DNA of 64,000 nt. Origin: Trochalopteron elliotii. Lineage: Eukaryota; Chordata; Aves; Passeriformes; Leiothrichidae. The stretch lies in the NCBI GenBank assembly GCA_024734555.1, contig JANPWX010000081.1, forward strand, positions 1,328,301 to 1,392,300, read 5' to 3'. How positions within the stretch are numbered: the first letter of the stretch is position 1; every line of letters begins with the position of its first letter. Made by a program: the position numbers and the translations under genes. This document shows, piece after piece, positions 38,006-50,074 of the stretch. The notes beneath the pieces were generated by a model. That model was given only the letters and a program-made list of their open reading frames with translations. It ran no database searches and was not told where the DNA came from.

Positions 38006-38712
38006 GAAGCAAGTTTCTTAGTACTGGCTTTTGGATGAATAAGAATATAGATGTAAGAATATAATTTCTGTTCTATTCTAGTCTGTGTAGATTTAGACGG
38101 TGTTTTGTTTTAAAGTCTTATTCTGGAAAACTGATAATGTCTGTGATATACTAGGGAATTAGTGCCAGCTACAGCTTCATACCTATAGATGGTTATATAA
38201 TAATAAAAAAGAGAAAGCCTCTTAAGATGGCAAAATTTTGGTGAACTTAGGCCTAATTTTATGATCAACCGACTCATTAGCAATAATACATATTTCAAGA
38301 TAAACAGACCTAATTGAAAATATTGTTTAGAAGAACACTGAAAATTTAAGTTATGCTTGTGCTTAAAGATTTACATAATCTTTAATTGTTTTGTCAGTTT
38401 GTGTTGGGATTTTTAAATATATGTTTTTAATGTATTATTCTATAATGAACTTCAGGTTTACTTCTGAAACACATTGTGCTAAACCTACATTTATATCTGC
38501 CTTCTAGATAAATGTCATCTCAGTATATTTTAGCAGTGACAAAGAGCAAATGCAAAGGATTTAGAATTTAACATTAAATTTATATTCTTAGATCTTAGCA
38601 TTTCCTCAGTTATGATGGCAGGAAGGGGAAGAAACTTTTGTTGTCTCTTTTGGAAGACTCCATTACTGGAGATTCCCTTACATGATATTGAATTAAGCAA
38701 GCAAAGCCAAAG
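38006..38712. other. Unassigned AT-rich sequence
   Basis: I see nothing recognisable. Two minus-strand frames of 62 codons have no domain. Confidence 0.6.
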
Positions 38713-38893
38713 GATCATAGTGTATACAGAATATTGTGAATTGGAATGGACCCATCAGGGTCATCAAGTCCAGCTCCTGGCCATGTGCAGGACACCCCAA
38801 GAGTCCACGCCATGGCCCTGACCACATTTCTTGAGGTCTGTCAGGCTGGTGCTGTGACCACCTCCCTGGGCAGCCTGTTCCAGCAGGTAGAAC
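38713..38893 (-). mobile_element. CR1 LINE 3'-end fragment, reverse orientation
   Basis: The plus strand carries CR1 antisense words: a decayed 'atcatagtgtatacagaat' terminal repeat, 'ggacccatcagggtcatc', 'aagtccagctcctggcc', 'atgtgcaggacacccc', 'tcaggctggtgctgtgacc' and 'cctgggcagcctgttcc'. The copy is 5'-truncated soon after and has no coding sequence. Confidence 0.92.
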
Positions 38894-41800
38894 TTGAATG
38901 GTGAAGTTATTGGATATTCAGTATTAGAAAACCTATTGAGAATTCAATAGAATTAAACTTTTTGTCAGCATCTTCAACCTGTTCAAAGGCAGCAGGATGC
39001 AGTGTGTCTGTCCAAATGTTGGGAGTACATTAGTGACTGGTTTCATGACCCCTGCAAGCTTTTGCTTGAGGTATCTTTATAAAATGCACTGATTAGGTCA
39101 ATATCTAAATAATTGATATTTAGCTTACAGAGGCTTCATTTCAGAGAATGATTAGTGATTAATTATCTGTGTTTGGTATATAAAATATTGCCTTATGAAA
39201 ACAACTCACCAACAAACACTCAGTACTATTTAGCAGAACTGAGCTTAAAGAGCAGTTCTTGCAAAAATACTGTTTTGATTCTGGATTTGGGGTTTTGGTG
39301 GGAATTTTTTTTTCTGGTTTTGTTTTGTTTTTTCTGGGTGGTCTTGTTTTAGCAATAAAGACATGGTAGAAAAGAAAACGTAAATGGGGAAAAAAGGAAA
39401 AGTGAGAAATATGAAAATTTGAGAAAATTGTGAAAGACATTGCTTGGATAGTCAAGCTGTTATAAAATATTCATAAAAGGGGAACTTGTCTGTTTCATTT
39501 GCCATGCCTTATGTTTCATAGTGATTTCCATTCCTGTGCCATCAAATTGTTTTCTTTAGATGACACAGAGCATCTGATTGAAGCAAAGAAAAGGAAAAAA
39601 AGTAGATTTTAGGCTGTAATAGAAGAGAACCAGGATTATCTGCTTCACTCAGATAAATGCCAGCTGACACTGCTTGTAATTGCACTGAGGTCTGAATCTT
39701 GGAGCATTGGCTAGAATATCACAAGAAGCAAGATCAAGTGTAGGAACGGGAAGAATATAACATAGAAAATTTAATAACTTCGTGGTATTTCTGTCCTGAA
39801 GAGCTGTATGTACTTATATGTATATGTAAAGCTATATGTATATGTAACTTTTATTCTTCCCTATAAGAATAATTAAAAAATATATTGTAACCTTGCACCA
39901 TAGCTAATTTTTCTCTTTTAGGTAGTTAGTGATTCTTGTTTAATGATAATATTGCTTTAATAAAATAATATATAACATTACTTCTAAGGATGCATTTCAT
40001 AATTGTATTTCTAATATTAGACTGGTTTAATTACCAATTTTCATATAGTCTAGCATATTTCAATTAAGGGAATTTTATGTGTCCACACACAAAAACATAT
40101 ATACATACACATTTAATTTAAAAAGCCCTCTACTTTTAGTCAATGAAGTGTGCTTGGGAAGTGAATAATGCATACACAGATTATTTGCAACTATTGCTAA
40201 GGGTGCAGTTTTAATTGCAATTCTTTATCGGACAGATTTATTGTAAGTTCAATTTGCATTTAAAATATTTTAATCTGCTGACATGGACTCTAGTTAGATC
40301 CTATTATAGATTATATTTCCATAAAGTTTCTGTTATTAAACATAATAGTTTAGGGTTTGGATTGTGTTTTTTTCCTTGGCTTTGGAACACTTGACTCCTG
40401 CTGTATTTTTATGTTTTATAGGTCTAAAACCTGGATTGAGTCCCCAAGTTTCAAACATTATTTTGAAACATTTCTGTCAGTTTCCAAAGATTTATTTGCG
40501 TGTTAAAAATGTTTATTAAAAATATATGTGTCAAAAATAGTACTTTTTATATTATAAGCATACTACTTTCAGGAGGTAAGAGGATTTATTAGTAAACTAA
40601 GACTTGGACATCAGTAACTAAGATATGGGATGAACTTGCATATGTGTGCAGGTAGGAGTTATGCCTGTAGGGTTCTTCTGTTCAGTTTTCTTAAACAATC
40701 ACTGAGGCAATAAAGTTCTCCAGTCTTCTTTATATTCTTCATCTTCCTTAATTTTTCTTTTTTTTTTTGTTAATCAATGCACGTGCCTTTTAAAGGAAAG
40801 TTGCAAAAAAAAAAAAGAAAATCAAGGCAGTTTATTTTTCTGTTATATTGGTAATGATAAAATGAACAACTTGTATGAATCTTCTGTTTCTCAGTCAAGC
40901 TGAGGTTTTTTTTCAGACATGTCAGTAGCATGGTCTGAGTATTATCTTTCTGGTATCCTATGGAGGAAGGTCCTGAACCCTTGAAAAGTAATAAAGTTGT
41001 GACTAATGGGTTGCTGGTAAGCAGACAGATTTCATATAGGGCAGCAATGTCTAGAAGTGAAAAATTATGCTATAGTTTTCTGAATTTTTTTTCATGTCAT
41101 AGACTTCTAATACTATTTTGGAAGTTACAATCATGGGAAATCTCTAGCTTTGTTACTAAAATAAGTATTTTAGTTTTTATTGTCAGTGGTGCTAAGCACA
41201 TTTGAAAAGGAGGCTCAGAAATTAGAGAGCTGAAAAAACTAACATAAGCAATTACCTTATTCCTCAAATTTTATTAAAAAATGAAAGAGAAGCTACAATT
41301 TTTATACACTGATGTTAACCTTCAAAGATAGTTTTTATCTCTTTTAGAAGGTTAATAATGTTCCTAATTTAACACATTTTCTACTCTTCTTTCCTTAGAA
41401 TATATTATAAGGTTGAATTTTTTAATTTCTCTGACTTCAGTGATATTAAATGTGTAGTTCTAGCTTTAAAATTAGATGTAACAATGTAGTCTTGTACTTT
41501 CATTTGTTTGAAACTGCTCCTAGAGACAAGATACGATATGGGCTTTCATTTTGCCTTTAGTCTTTTCTCTGCCACAGAATTTGTAAAAGTATGTAAAGAA
41601 AGCTCTCATACTTCTCACTGCAAACAAATTCATTTATCAGGACAAATGATGAATCTCATCTACTTCATAATATATCACTGCAAATATTGAAAATTTCTAT
41701 TAAAAGAATCCATGAAAACAAAATTTTTTTTTTAGGGATGGAGTACACTTTTTCCCACATTTAATGTGACTGCCATTATTTTCTGAATTTAGTACTGAGC

Positions 41801-42279
41801 CACTTATTCATACTGAAGCCATAGTAGGATAGTGTGGTTGTATCAAAGCACCAATCTTAGTCACTTCCTTTTTAAATTTTTTTTTCAGTAAACTGGACAT
41901 TCTGAATTTTCAGTTGGGGCATAGTCTCCTGTATCCTTTAACCTGCAGGTTTTGTTCCCTTTCCTTGCTCAAAGAATCTCATTCAAGGTATCCTTCTGGT
42001 ATTCAGAACATAAGATTTGCCCAGCTGCCCATTGAAAATGTCACCTTCTCTGATTTGATAAGCAGAGGTATACACCTATCAGAGCCTACAGCCCTCAATC
42101 TGCCTATTTGTACAGGCCTGTGAAATTCATGTTTACAGCTTGGATTTTCTTTCAAGTTTCATAATGTGTTGTCGCATTTGCACAACATGGCAAGGAAAGA
42201 AATTAATACATAAACTAAGTGCATGTCATGAGGTACCTTTGTTATTTAATGGGGGCTCTGCAGTCATACCTAGAGAAGA
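38894..42279. other. Unassigned AT-rich stretch
   Basis: No gene or repeat family is recognised. Homopolymer A/T runs lie at about 40758-40769 and 40806-40818. Open frames are below 100 codons and featureless. Confidence 0.6.
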
Positions 42280-42790
42280 TCTTGGACTGTTATGAGTAGT
42301 AACAACCCAGTAGTGACCGTGTCAATTGCTGGAGTTAAAGCAGAAAGCATGATCACACTTGAAATGTTGAGTATCTCGATTTAATCAACAAAGAAGTATC
42401 AGATAACGAGGAGAAAGAAAAGATCGCCGCAGAAAAGTCACTAACATCACCAAGTCTTCTGGCACAAAACTCCATCCAGATATTTGCAGCATTCATAAGT
42501 TTGATTCCAGCCTAATCCACTTGATCTTGGGCAGGGAAACGCACAGCCCAAACCTGACATCTCCCCACATGATGTTTCCACATGAAATTCTGAGTTCAGT
42601 TCAGGAAGCAAATCTCTTGCCTATCTCTGCTCCCAGCATTGCAGAGGCTGAGGGTTCCCAGGCACACACAGCTGCAGTCCAGCAGCCCCAAAACAACTCA
42701 TACGCCTGGGCTGCTGAGCAGGAGCTCCCTGAAGGACTCTGTGACTCCAAAGCTGGCAGGCTCCATCGGGCTGCATGTTTGTAGCACTCA
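42280..42790. other. Unassigned segment with raised GC and CpG content
   Basis: Against an AT-rich, CpG-poor background this segment has several CpG sites (for example in 'gtgaccgtgtc', 'atctcgattt', 'ataacgagg' and 'gatcgccgcag') and a GC-richer second half at 42500-42780. An 87-codon frame lies in that half without a recognisable domain. A fairly young unrecognised transposon, such as part of an LTR element, is my leading guess. I could not find ends, target duplications or viral motifs. Confidence 0.3.
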
Positions 42791-42870
42791 AGTTCTCTGG
42801 GATATTTATTTCAGGAACAAGTAGTGAAATACCTGTTTTGGTGGGGTGTTGATGTGAAAATAAAATGTAA

Positions 42871-42950
42871 TTTTATTTACAAATTTTTTTATTTATTTAC
42901 AATTTTTTATTTATTTACAATTTATTTACAAATTTTTCAAATTATTTACA
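42871..42950. repeat. AT-rich minisatellite of ATTTATTTACAA-like units
   Basis: About five imperfect copies of a 12-20 bp unit built on 'atttatttacaa' with variable T-runs between. Slippage is evident from the changing spacer lengths. Confidence 0.85.
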
Positions 42951-45170
42951 TTTTGAACACATATTTTTTCCAGTAAAACCTGCAGAAAGCTGCTAACAAA
43001 AACCAGTTCAGTGAGGCTTTTACCAGAAAACTTTATTTCTGCCTGCAAAGAAGATTCACTCCTATTTATAAACCCCTTTGTCATGAAACTCTATTTAGGA
43101 TTTCTATGATCAATTAATTATGATTTGAGAAAAATGAAACTTTCTTTAATATGGGAATTTATTGCCACTGTCATTTCCTTAGAATTTGATTTTGAGTGTG
43201 TGATCAATCTATACTCATCCTGGAGAAAATGTAGAAGGCAATTCAATGGATAATGCAGAAGAAAAATGCTTTTTGTGTTTACTAAAATTTAGTAAGAGCC
43301 TTTTAAATAGGAGTCTTCTGCAAAGTCTTAAACTTGAAACTAGTCAACGTGAAATTTTTGGGGCAGCAATTCTCTGGGTGTGTTTTGCTGTGGTGATATT
43401 TCGATCCCTAATGTTTTTTGGCTATAAAATATTGTTAACCTGTCATGTCCTCAGAAATAACTAGCTGGTGTTTTTTAAGAGAATTTGTGCTTTCCTCAGA
43501 ATAGTAGCTATTACTGTACTGAATTCAGATGTTCTGGTCTGTAAGGAAAAATCCTGTGTATCATCATGCACACACATCAAGTGTATTTAAAAGCTTGTAC
43601 AACTTTGACCATAAATTTTGCTACAATGCTCAAGTTCCTCATTTATTCTACAGTTTAAAATACAAGCCAGACACAGATATATTAAATATCCATCTGAATA
43701 TCTCTGAAGTTTAGTACTCATCTCCTCAGCTTCCTTTGAAGAATTATCCTGAAAGGAACTTTCTGAGAAGTTATTCACACCCACTTGTGGTGTGTAATTA
43801 ATTTTCTTATTTACCTGTACCTTTAAGTGAAACAATTACAGCAGAAGGAGGTTTGCTGCCACTTGCATTGTTGTTAATAACAGGAATTTAGAGATCAGCT
43901 ATTTTGCTTTATGGAAGCATTTAATGATCCTTTTTAAACTATGTGCAATATGTACAATCCTGCAAGTGTCCTGGGCATCATGGCATTATGTAGGATGGGG
44001 CTTGACTCTCTTTATTTTTAGCTCTAAATTAGCATTTTTTTATGCTGTAATGCTTTGAAAAAAAAAAAAAAACGCAAAGAAATTTGGACTCAAGTAAGTT
44101 ATAATTAGGAAAAGATTCTCACAATAAGAAAACGTGGTGGAGGAAATCATTGTATCTGCAGAGGCTTAGACTGGAATAAACAATTAAAGAATAAAGTGAT
44201 GTAAAAATGCAAAATAGATTAGAGGGAAAATAATGAGATTTTTTTTGCCATCGAAGCCTTCATAAAAATAAATGTATGGTGGATAAAAAAACATGTGAGC
44301 AAACTCCACGTTTGTCACATTGTAGTGGAAGATGAGATAGGGACTGGAAAGTGATGTCTTTCATTGCTAAGGAAACTGAATACTTCTGATGTGCATCCTG
44401 AATTCTGAGAATTTTTTTCTGCTGAGCTAGAACAGAAAATCACATGATTTCCTCTGTTAGGTAATTTCTGGCGGTCTACATCAGTAGAAAGTTGCTATTC
44501 ATACTTCTTGCCCATTTTTAAAATTCCTCTTAAAGTCATGTACCAATTTTGTGTCCTCCAACAAGTATGTTATGTTCAATGCAGTCCTGCATAACTCCTC
44601 TGCAAATTTCTAACATCATAGCATGCATATCCAGGTATCTTTCCCTGACTTTACTATAGAAATTTCAGTTTCTAAAATACAGGGTATTTACTCATGGCTC
44701 TATATACCTGCTCTCTTGAATCTCACCAGTAGGCATATTTTTGTAGAATGTTAGAAACAAAAAGCAAAAAAAAAAAAAAGTCTCAGAACTGAATTAATTT
44801 GGCAACTAATTGAAGGATGCATGTAAAAATAGTGCATGCTGCAAATGTTGTAGTTCTTTGAGAGCTGTTTTTTAATTTTCATCACAAAATGTTAAGATTT
44901 TGATTTCCTTGGAGTGCAGATATCTTATGCAGACAACATTCTGAAGCACTGATGAGCTGACAGCAGAAAGTTTAGTTTATCCTTTTGTCATAAAAGTACT
45001 TTCTGTGATGGTGGGGGAAAGAAACATTTTGTATTAGAGTCTTTAGTGCCAAAGATGGCAACCAAGAAAGCTAATACAAAAATATCTCAGGATTTACTGC
45101 CCATAGAGACTTAACAATACAAGACTTTAAAAAATTTTGGGCTTTTATGACAACGATCAGTATCCCAATG
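42951..45170. other. Unassigned AT-rich sequence
   Basis: No gene or repeat family is recognised. A-runs lie at about 44058-44073 and 44767-44780. Frames of 61-82 codons, sense and antisense at 43529-43835, carry no domain. Confidence 0.6.
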
Positions 45171-45255
45171 ATCATGGGCCCATCTTTCTAATGTGTCAAG
45201 GTTCCACTGGATGGCATCTCTTCCCTCTAGAGCATTAGCCACACTACTCAGCTTG

Positions 45256-45709
45256 GTATTGATGCCTTGGGAAGGCTCACCTGAAACAGAGACTGGACAG
45301 AGCTGGAGAATAAAGTAGATATTTATTCAAAGGCCTTTAGGAGAGTACACCTTGGGCAGGACAGGCCTTGACCAGGGCCCAAGGTGGACTAAGAATGGTC
45401 ATAAAATGGCTGACCTGTCACAAAGCCTTACATTTTTATAAGTTTTGGTCCATTTACATATTGGGGTTTAATCATCCAGTTACAGCTTCAGGTTGTGAGG
45501 TCTCATCCTTCTTGTTCCTCCCTTCAGTCCACCCTTCTTCATGCTTTTGGGCCTGAAAGTTGTCCATGGTCTTCAGCAGGAAAAGGATTGGTTTTGTCTA
45601 CCTACTCTGTGAAAAGAGCTCACTGGCACTTAATATGAGGCTCAGAACTGCACCCCTAGGCAGCACAGAATCTGGAAAACATGAAAGCTAAAACTTAAGG
45701 CATCAGTAT
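45256..45709 (-). mobile_element. Solo LTR (446 bp) with GTAT target-site duplication
   Basis: The element at 45260-45705 has a perfect 9-bp terminal inverted repeat (TGATGCCTT...AAGGCATCA) and is flanked by GTAT at 45256-45259 and 45706-45709. Outside it, the CR1 sequence is continuous once one GTAT copy is removed, which fixes both ends. On the minus strand a TATAAAA box lies at 45434-45440 and an AATAAA signal at 45322-45327, 113 bases further on, which supports reverse orientation. TG...CA ends with a 4-bp duplication are typical of gammaretrovirus-like (ERV1) integration. The proviral interior has been lost by LTR-LTR recombination. The open frame inside is not a gene. Confidence 0.9.
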
Positions 45710-46122
45710 CATCTGCAGCCCTCCTGTGTGTGCACTCAATCCCACTGTCCATTTTCTGACAAAGGTGTTAAATTGTACTGATTCCAGTATGGATCCCTGA
45801 GGCACATCACTCTTTGCTATTCTCCACCTGGACATCAAGCCATTGACTGAAATATTTGAGCATGACCATCCAGCCAATTCCTTATCCACTGAGAGCTGCA
45901 CGTGTCAAACCCATGTCTCTGCACTTTGGAGACAAGGCTGTTGTGTGGCACAGCAGGAAAGGCTTTGCACAAGTCCAGGTAGATGATAACAGTTCGTGTC
46001 TCCCATCCAAATACTGTAAGCCCACCATAGAAATCCATCAAATTTGACAGGCATAATTTGCCCTCAGTGAAGCCATGTGGACTATCACAGATTCCTTCAC
46101 TGTTTTCCATGTGTCTTAGCAT
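45706..46122 (-). pseudogene. CR1 ORF2 reverse-transcriptase fragment, broken
   Basis: The minus-strand translation gives a reverse-transcriptase stretch in two frames. The upstream frame (from 46122) shows HGFTEGK, then YLDLCKAF around 45975 (motif A, with its catalytic aspartate), then RHGFDT and WIRNWLDG. A frameshift follows near 45870. The next frame carries SDVPQGSIL around 45800 (the PQG motif B). The FADD box that should come next is frameshifted and cut by the solo LTR. In a working CR1 this domain copies the element's RNA at the nicked target. Here the usual KAFD reads KAFP and the frame is broken, so it is inactive. Confidence 0.85.
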
Positions 46123-46205
46123 GGTTTCCAGGAGGATTTTTTGCAGGGCTTCAAGGTGAGACAGACTGGTCTGTAGTTATCTTTTTTGTCTTTTTCATTT
46201 TTGTA

Positions 46206-46422
46206 AGACTATAGCAAGTCTCACCAAGGCAGTCTGTGAGGATAAAAATCTTTTCCACTTTGGATATAATTCTTCATTTCAGAGGAAGAAAAGCAAAACA
46301 AAGAAAGCTTTACTTAAATTTATCATTGTGAAATTACATCCTAACAAATTTCAAATCAGAATTAAAAGAATCAAAGCAATGCAAGAAATATTTGTCTGAA
46401 GTGCCTTAAGATGTGTGATAAT
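46206..46422. other. Unassigned spacer between CR1 pieces
   Basis: Too diverged to call CR1. The first bases may be the end of the preceding fragment. Nothing else is recognised. Confidence 0.5.
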
Positions 46423-46850
46423 AACATAGAATCATGGAATTGTTAAAAAAGATCTTTAACATCATTGAGTCCAACCATTAACATAACACTTCCAAGTTCA
46501 CCACGAAACCATGTCCTTAAGTGCCACATCTACACATCTTTCAGATACCTCCAGGGGTGGTGACTCCACCACTTCCCAAGGCATCATGTTCAAATGGTCA
46601 ATCACCCTTTCAAAAAAGAATTTAATTAGTAATTAATTTTTACCTCCCCTGGTGCAACCTGAGACCATTCCCTCTCATCCTGTCACTTGTTACCTGAGAG
46701 AAGAAACCAATGGCTTCCTTTCCAACACCTCCTTTCAGGCACTTGTAGAGTGATAAGATCTCCCTTGCGCTTACTTTTCTCCAGACTAAACAACCCCAGT
46801 TCCCTCAGCTGCACCTCCTAAGACTTGTGCTCCAGAACTTTCACCTGAAT
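46423..46850 (-). mobile_element. CR1 LINE 3'-end fragment, reverse orientation
   Basis: It starts with 'acatagaatcatggaat', the reversed 3' terminal repeat, followed by antisense words: 'cattgagtccaaccatta', 'gtccttaagtgccacatcta', 'gatacctccaggggtggtga', 'ctccaccacttccc', 'cctcccctggtgcaacctga' and 'agactaaacaaccccag'. A short AT-rich change at about 46621-46640 replaces the usual 'tttttcctaatatccaat' block. The wording matches a different CR1 subfamily from the tails at 5182, 29362 and 38713. Confidence 0.93.
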
Positions 46851-49009
46851 GTAACAGAAAAAGAGGAACCGATGAGCTGGTAAATGATGCAGAGCAATAC
46901 TGTTTAAAACTAAGCCCCTGTGGCCACAGCAATTTAAAAATTGGGAAACTATTATGGGTAGTCAAGGAATACAAAAAAGAAGTGGCCAGAAATAATGAAA
47001 TAAAGATTAAAAGCAGTGTAGGAAACCACATTGGCTTTGGCAGTCTAACTGCAGTGGTAGCATTGTCACTTAATATCTAATCCAGTAAAACTGTTGCCAG
47101 TGGGAGTTTGCTGTGAAGTTCAATGAATATAAAATAAAGTTCTAACAAAATCAGTTTTAAATTATAACCTCATTTTCTCTTTCCTTTCTTTAATATTCTT
47201 TAAATATTTTGTGTTTTGAAAGCTGAAATGTGACTCCTTAGCAGAAGCACCATATTCTTGTATTTCAAGAGGTCACCTTTGCAATTCATTAGTATTCAAA
47301 AAAGTTATGTGAAACATTGTACTTAATTTATATGGATGGATGCCCAGTATATTCTAAAAACAAAAGGCTTTCTAAAAAGAACCATGCATTCAGCAGGTTT
47401 TCATAGTTTAAGAAAACCCATTCAAATGAGACAAAAATACGAAAGATACAAATCAAATGCTACATAAGCTAGCTTTAAAATACGCATCAATTTAGACCCA
47501 AGAACTTGCATTATTTAAAAATATTAAGCTTTACCAGAACATACTCCACTCTAACTTATGTGATTAACTGACAGCTTATTCCCATCTCATATTAGCAAAA
47601 CACAGGGCAGTTAAGATTTAAGTGTTTATTGATGCTCTACACTTGCAGCTGTAGCATGCAGTAAAAATTATATATGACACTCTGTTTTAAAACATTCTGT
47701 CTTGGCAAAAAGTGGCAATCCCCTCCATATTTATATTTTATCCATGATAAGAAGACAGTAATCCTTTCTGGGCATGAGAAAGCATATAATTGAACATGCT
47801 TAGGAATCCAAACTAGTGATGTTTAGGAATTAGTTCTTAAGGTTCAGTTCATTATGAAGCCATAAAGAGCAAAGACCAACTGTTACTCCAAATATGTGGT
47901 AATACAAAACAGATGTTATAGTACCAGGGAGGACTGTACTTCAAATTTGTTTTAATTACTCTTGAGTGCACCTTCTAATGACAAATCTTGTTTTCTGCTC
48001 CTCATTCTCAGTAGAAGCCATACTACCTAGTCACTTTTAAATGCATCATTAGGCTGAAATCTTGTTGGATCTAAAATCTGTTAGCCTGAGGCCAAATCAA
48101 AGGCCCATGAGCCTTCAAAAAATAAATGTGTGATGAAACAGCTTTTTCATCAGAGAACCAACCATAAGATTTTCCCACATAAAGTATGGTTTATTCCTCC
48201 ATCCCAAATTATATAACCTAGAGAAGAAAGAGATTAAAATCAAAAAATACAGAATACTTGCATGTCATGCCTAAACTGAGATACTTCTGTGTGTGCTTCT
48301 GACAATTCCTTTTAGACCAATTTATCCTATCTTCCTTGATTAGAGTGAGTTTGCTTTTCAGTGGACTGCTTGCAACTCAGCCTTGAGCAGGTGTCAGGCT
48401 GAGGTTTATTTCATGCCCCTCCTGAAACAGCACAGAAATGTCACCCTTGACTTTTTTTTTTTTTTGAAATAGACTGTCTATTTCTTACCTTCCTCATTTG
48501 ATTCAGTTTTTTTATATTGAACCAGGATGGTACCATATAAGTAAATACATGTATGCAGCACTCATTTCATCATGTGCTCAAAGCTGTCAATCGCGACAGA
48601 AACATTTTAGTCTTTTCCTAGATATTTGAGCTATTTAGATTAAAAATAAAAGGAAACTAGGTCAAGAGTGTCTAAATTTAAATAACTGAAATTACCTATG
48701 CAGCTAATAATGAAAAATGACTGTTGACATGAGTGGAAGTGCTATTACTGCTATTGGTAGGGATATTTCTTCCTTTGTCAAGATTTAGAGTACTGTTTCG
48801 TGGGTGAAAAATTTTAAAATAGTAAATTTTCCTAAAACCTGTAAATGTATTATTTAAAGCTAAATGAATTTAAATGAATTTTAGCACTATGACAAATGGA
48901 GTTCATTTTTTTGAACCAGAAATTATTTGATGTGATATGCTGGGTTTTTCCCACTGACAGAAGTCACTGACATCTCATAAACATCATAATTAAATCATCA
49001 AATTGTTAT
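46851..49009. other. Unassigned AT-rich sequence
   Basis: No gene or repeat family is recognised. The only low-complexity item is a T-run at 48452-48465. Confidence 0.6.
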
Positions 49010-49156
49010 GACCCCCCCGCATTGGTATTGGGCTCAATAGTGTTTGATATCTTCAGCACTGATATAGACAGTGAGATCAAGTGCATCCTCAGCCAATCTA
49101 CGGCTGACACTGAGCTGAGTCGTTTAGATGACATGCCTGAGGGACATGATACCATC

Positions 49157-49621
49157 CAGAGGTGTTGCTGTAGAGATGGACATGACACGCAGAGTGCTTT
49201 AGTAAAACTTCAAAAGGCTTCAAGCATCAGCACCTTGTTATCTAGAAGTCTTTCATACCTTTTCTAGGTATCCTCACATGGGCAACTCCACACAGCCATA
49301 GCTCTTTCTCTCCTTCCTCTCTCTTCCTTCTGCAGTTCCAGCCCACTGTTTCCTGTCCCAAGCATGGCCACCTAACCCTGTCTATCCTACACACAGCACC
49401 AGCACCTTACCCCTTCTACCCCTAGCACAACCTCTTGTCCCTTTCTCCTCACAGCACAGCCAGTAGACTCCAACTAACCCCCTCCCAGCTCACTCACTCT
49501 TTTATCACACCCACAGCTTGAGGACAAGGCTGTTCCCACTCTTTGGTAATTAACACAGCTGCAATATATTGGAGGCAGGATTGCCTTTTGCCCTATTTCT
49601 GTCTGTCTTCCCACACAGAGG
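49157..49621 (-). mobile_element. Solo LTR (453 bp) with CAGAGG target-site duplication
   Basis: The element spans 49163-49615, beginning TGTTGCTGTAG and ending TCTTCCCACA. CAGAGG occurs on both sides (49157-49162 and 49616-49621). Removing the LTR plus one CAGAGG restores continuous CR1 sequence (ccatCCAGAGG-GACCtagac), so the ends are firm. TG...CA ends with a 6-bp duplication fit a betaretrovirus-like (ERVK/ERV2) integrase. Orientation is less certain. Reverse is favoured because the left end resembles the R/U5 side of avian LTRs as I remember them. No proviral interior remains. Confidence 0.88.
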
Positions 49622-49648
49622 GACCTAGACAAGCCTGCAAAGTGGCCC

Positions 49649-50074
49649 ATGGGAACTCCATCAGGTTCAACAAGACCTGAGCCTGGGTCTGGGCAACCCC
49701 TGGTATCCAACCAGGCTGGGGATGAACAGGGTGAGGGCAGGCCTGCAGAGAAAGATTTGGGGGTGTTGGTAGATGAGAGGCTGGAAATGAGCCAGAAATG
49801 TGTCCTTGCAACTCAGAGAGCCAAACGTGTCTTGGGCTGTATCCAAAGTCCTGTGGGCAGCAGGGCAAGGAAGGGAGTGTGCCCCTCTGCTCTGATGAGA
49901 GCCCACCTGCAGGGCTGTATCCGGCTTTGGGGTCCCAGCACAGGGAGCTGCTGGGGTGAATCCAGAGGAAGATGCAAAGATGACCAGAGGGCTGGAACAT
50001 CTCTGCTGTGGAGACAGCCTGATACAGCTGGGATTGTTCAGCCTGGAGAAGGCTGCAGAGAAACCACATTGTAG
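49649..50074 (+). pseudogene. CR1 ORF2 C-terminal fragment
   Basis: The 141-codon frame includes the CR1 stretch downstream of the reverse-transcriptase catalytic box. EKDLGVLVDERL lies about residues 34-45, then RAKRVLGCIQS, then RLWGPSTGS near residue 93. Further on only scattered similarity remains (QRAG, then VQPGEG, which is out of register with the expected LFSLE). These are hallmarks of the CR1 ORF2 C-terminal region seen in bird genomes. The frame is broken before and after, and the preceding part is separated by the solo LTR. The earlier piece at 49022-49162 carries a degenerate catalytic box (STADTELS in place of FADDTKLS). No function is expected. Confidence 0.85.

Larger units (their letters stand above)
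45171..46205 (-). mobile_element. CR1 LINE ORF2 fragment, reverse orientation, split by a solo LTR
   Basis: The CR1 sequence covers 45171-45259 and resumes at 45706 after a 446-bp LTR. Antisense CR1 words are clear: 'tggatggcatctcttccctc', 'gtgcactcaatcccactgtcc', 'ccagccaattccttatccac', 'aggctttgcacaagtccagg' and 'agtgaagccatgtgg'. It covers reverse-transcriptase codons only. Both the 5' part of the LINE and its 3' tail are missing from this piece. The tail at 46423 may be a separate copy of another subfamily, since the intervening 200 bases are not recognisable as CR1. Confidence 0.93.

Noticed and set aside
45368..45556. Frame of 62 codons as a gene
   Set aside because: It lies wholly within the 446-bp solo LTR defined by GTAT duplications.
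49593..50069. 158-codon minus-strand open frame
   Set aside because: It is antisense to CR1 ORF2 (the plus strand carries EKDLGVLVDE and related motifs).
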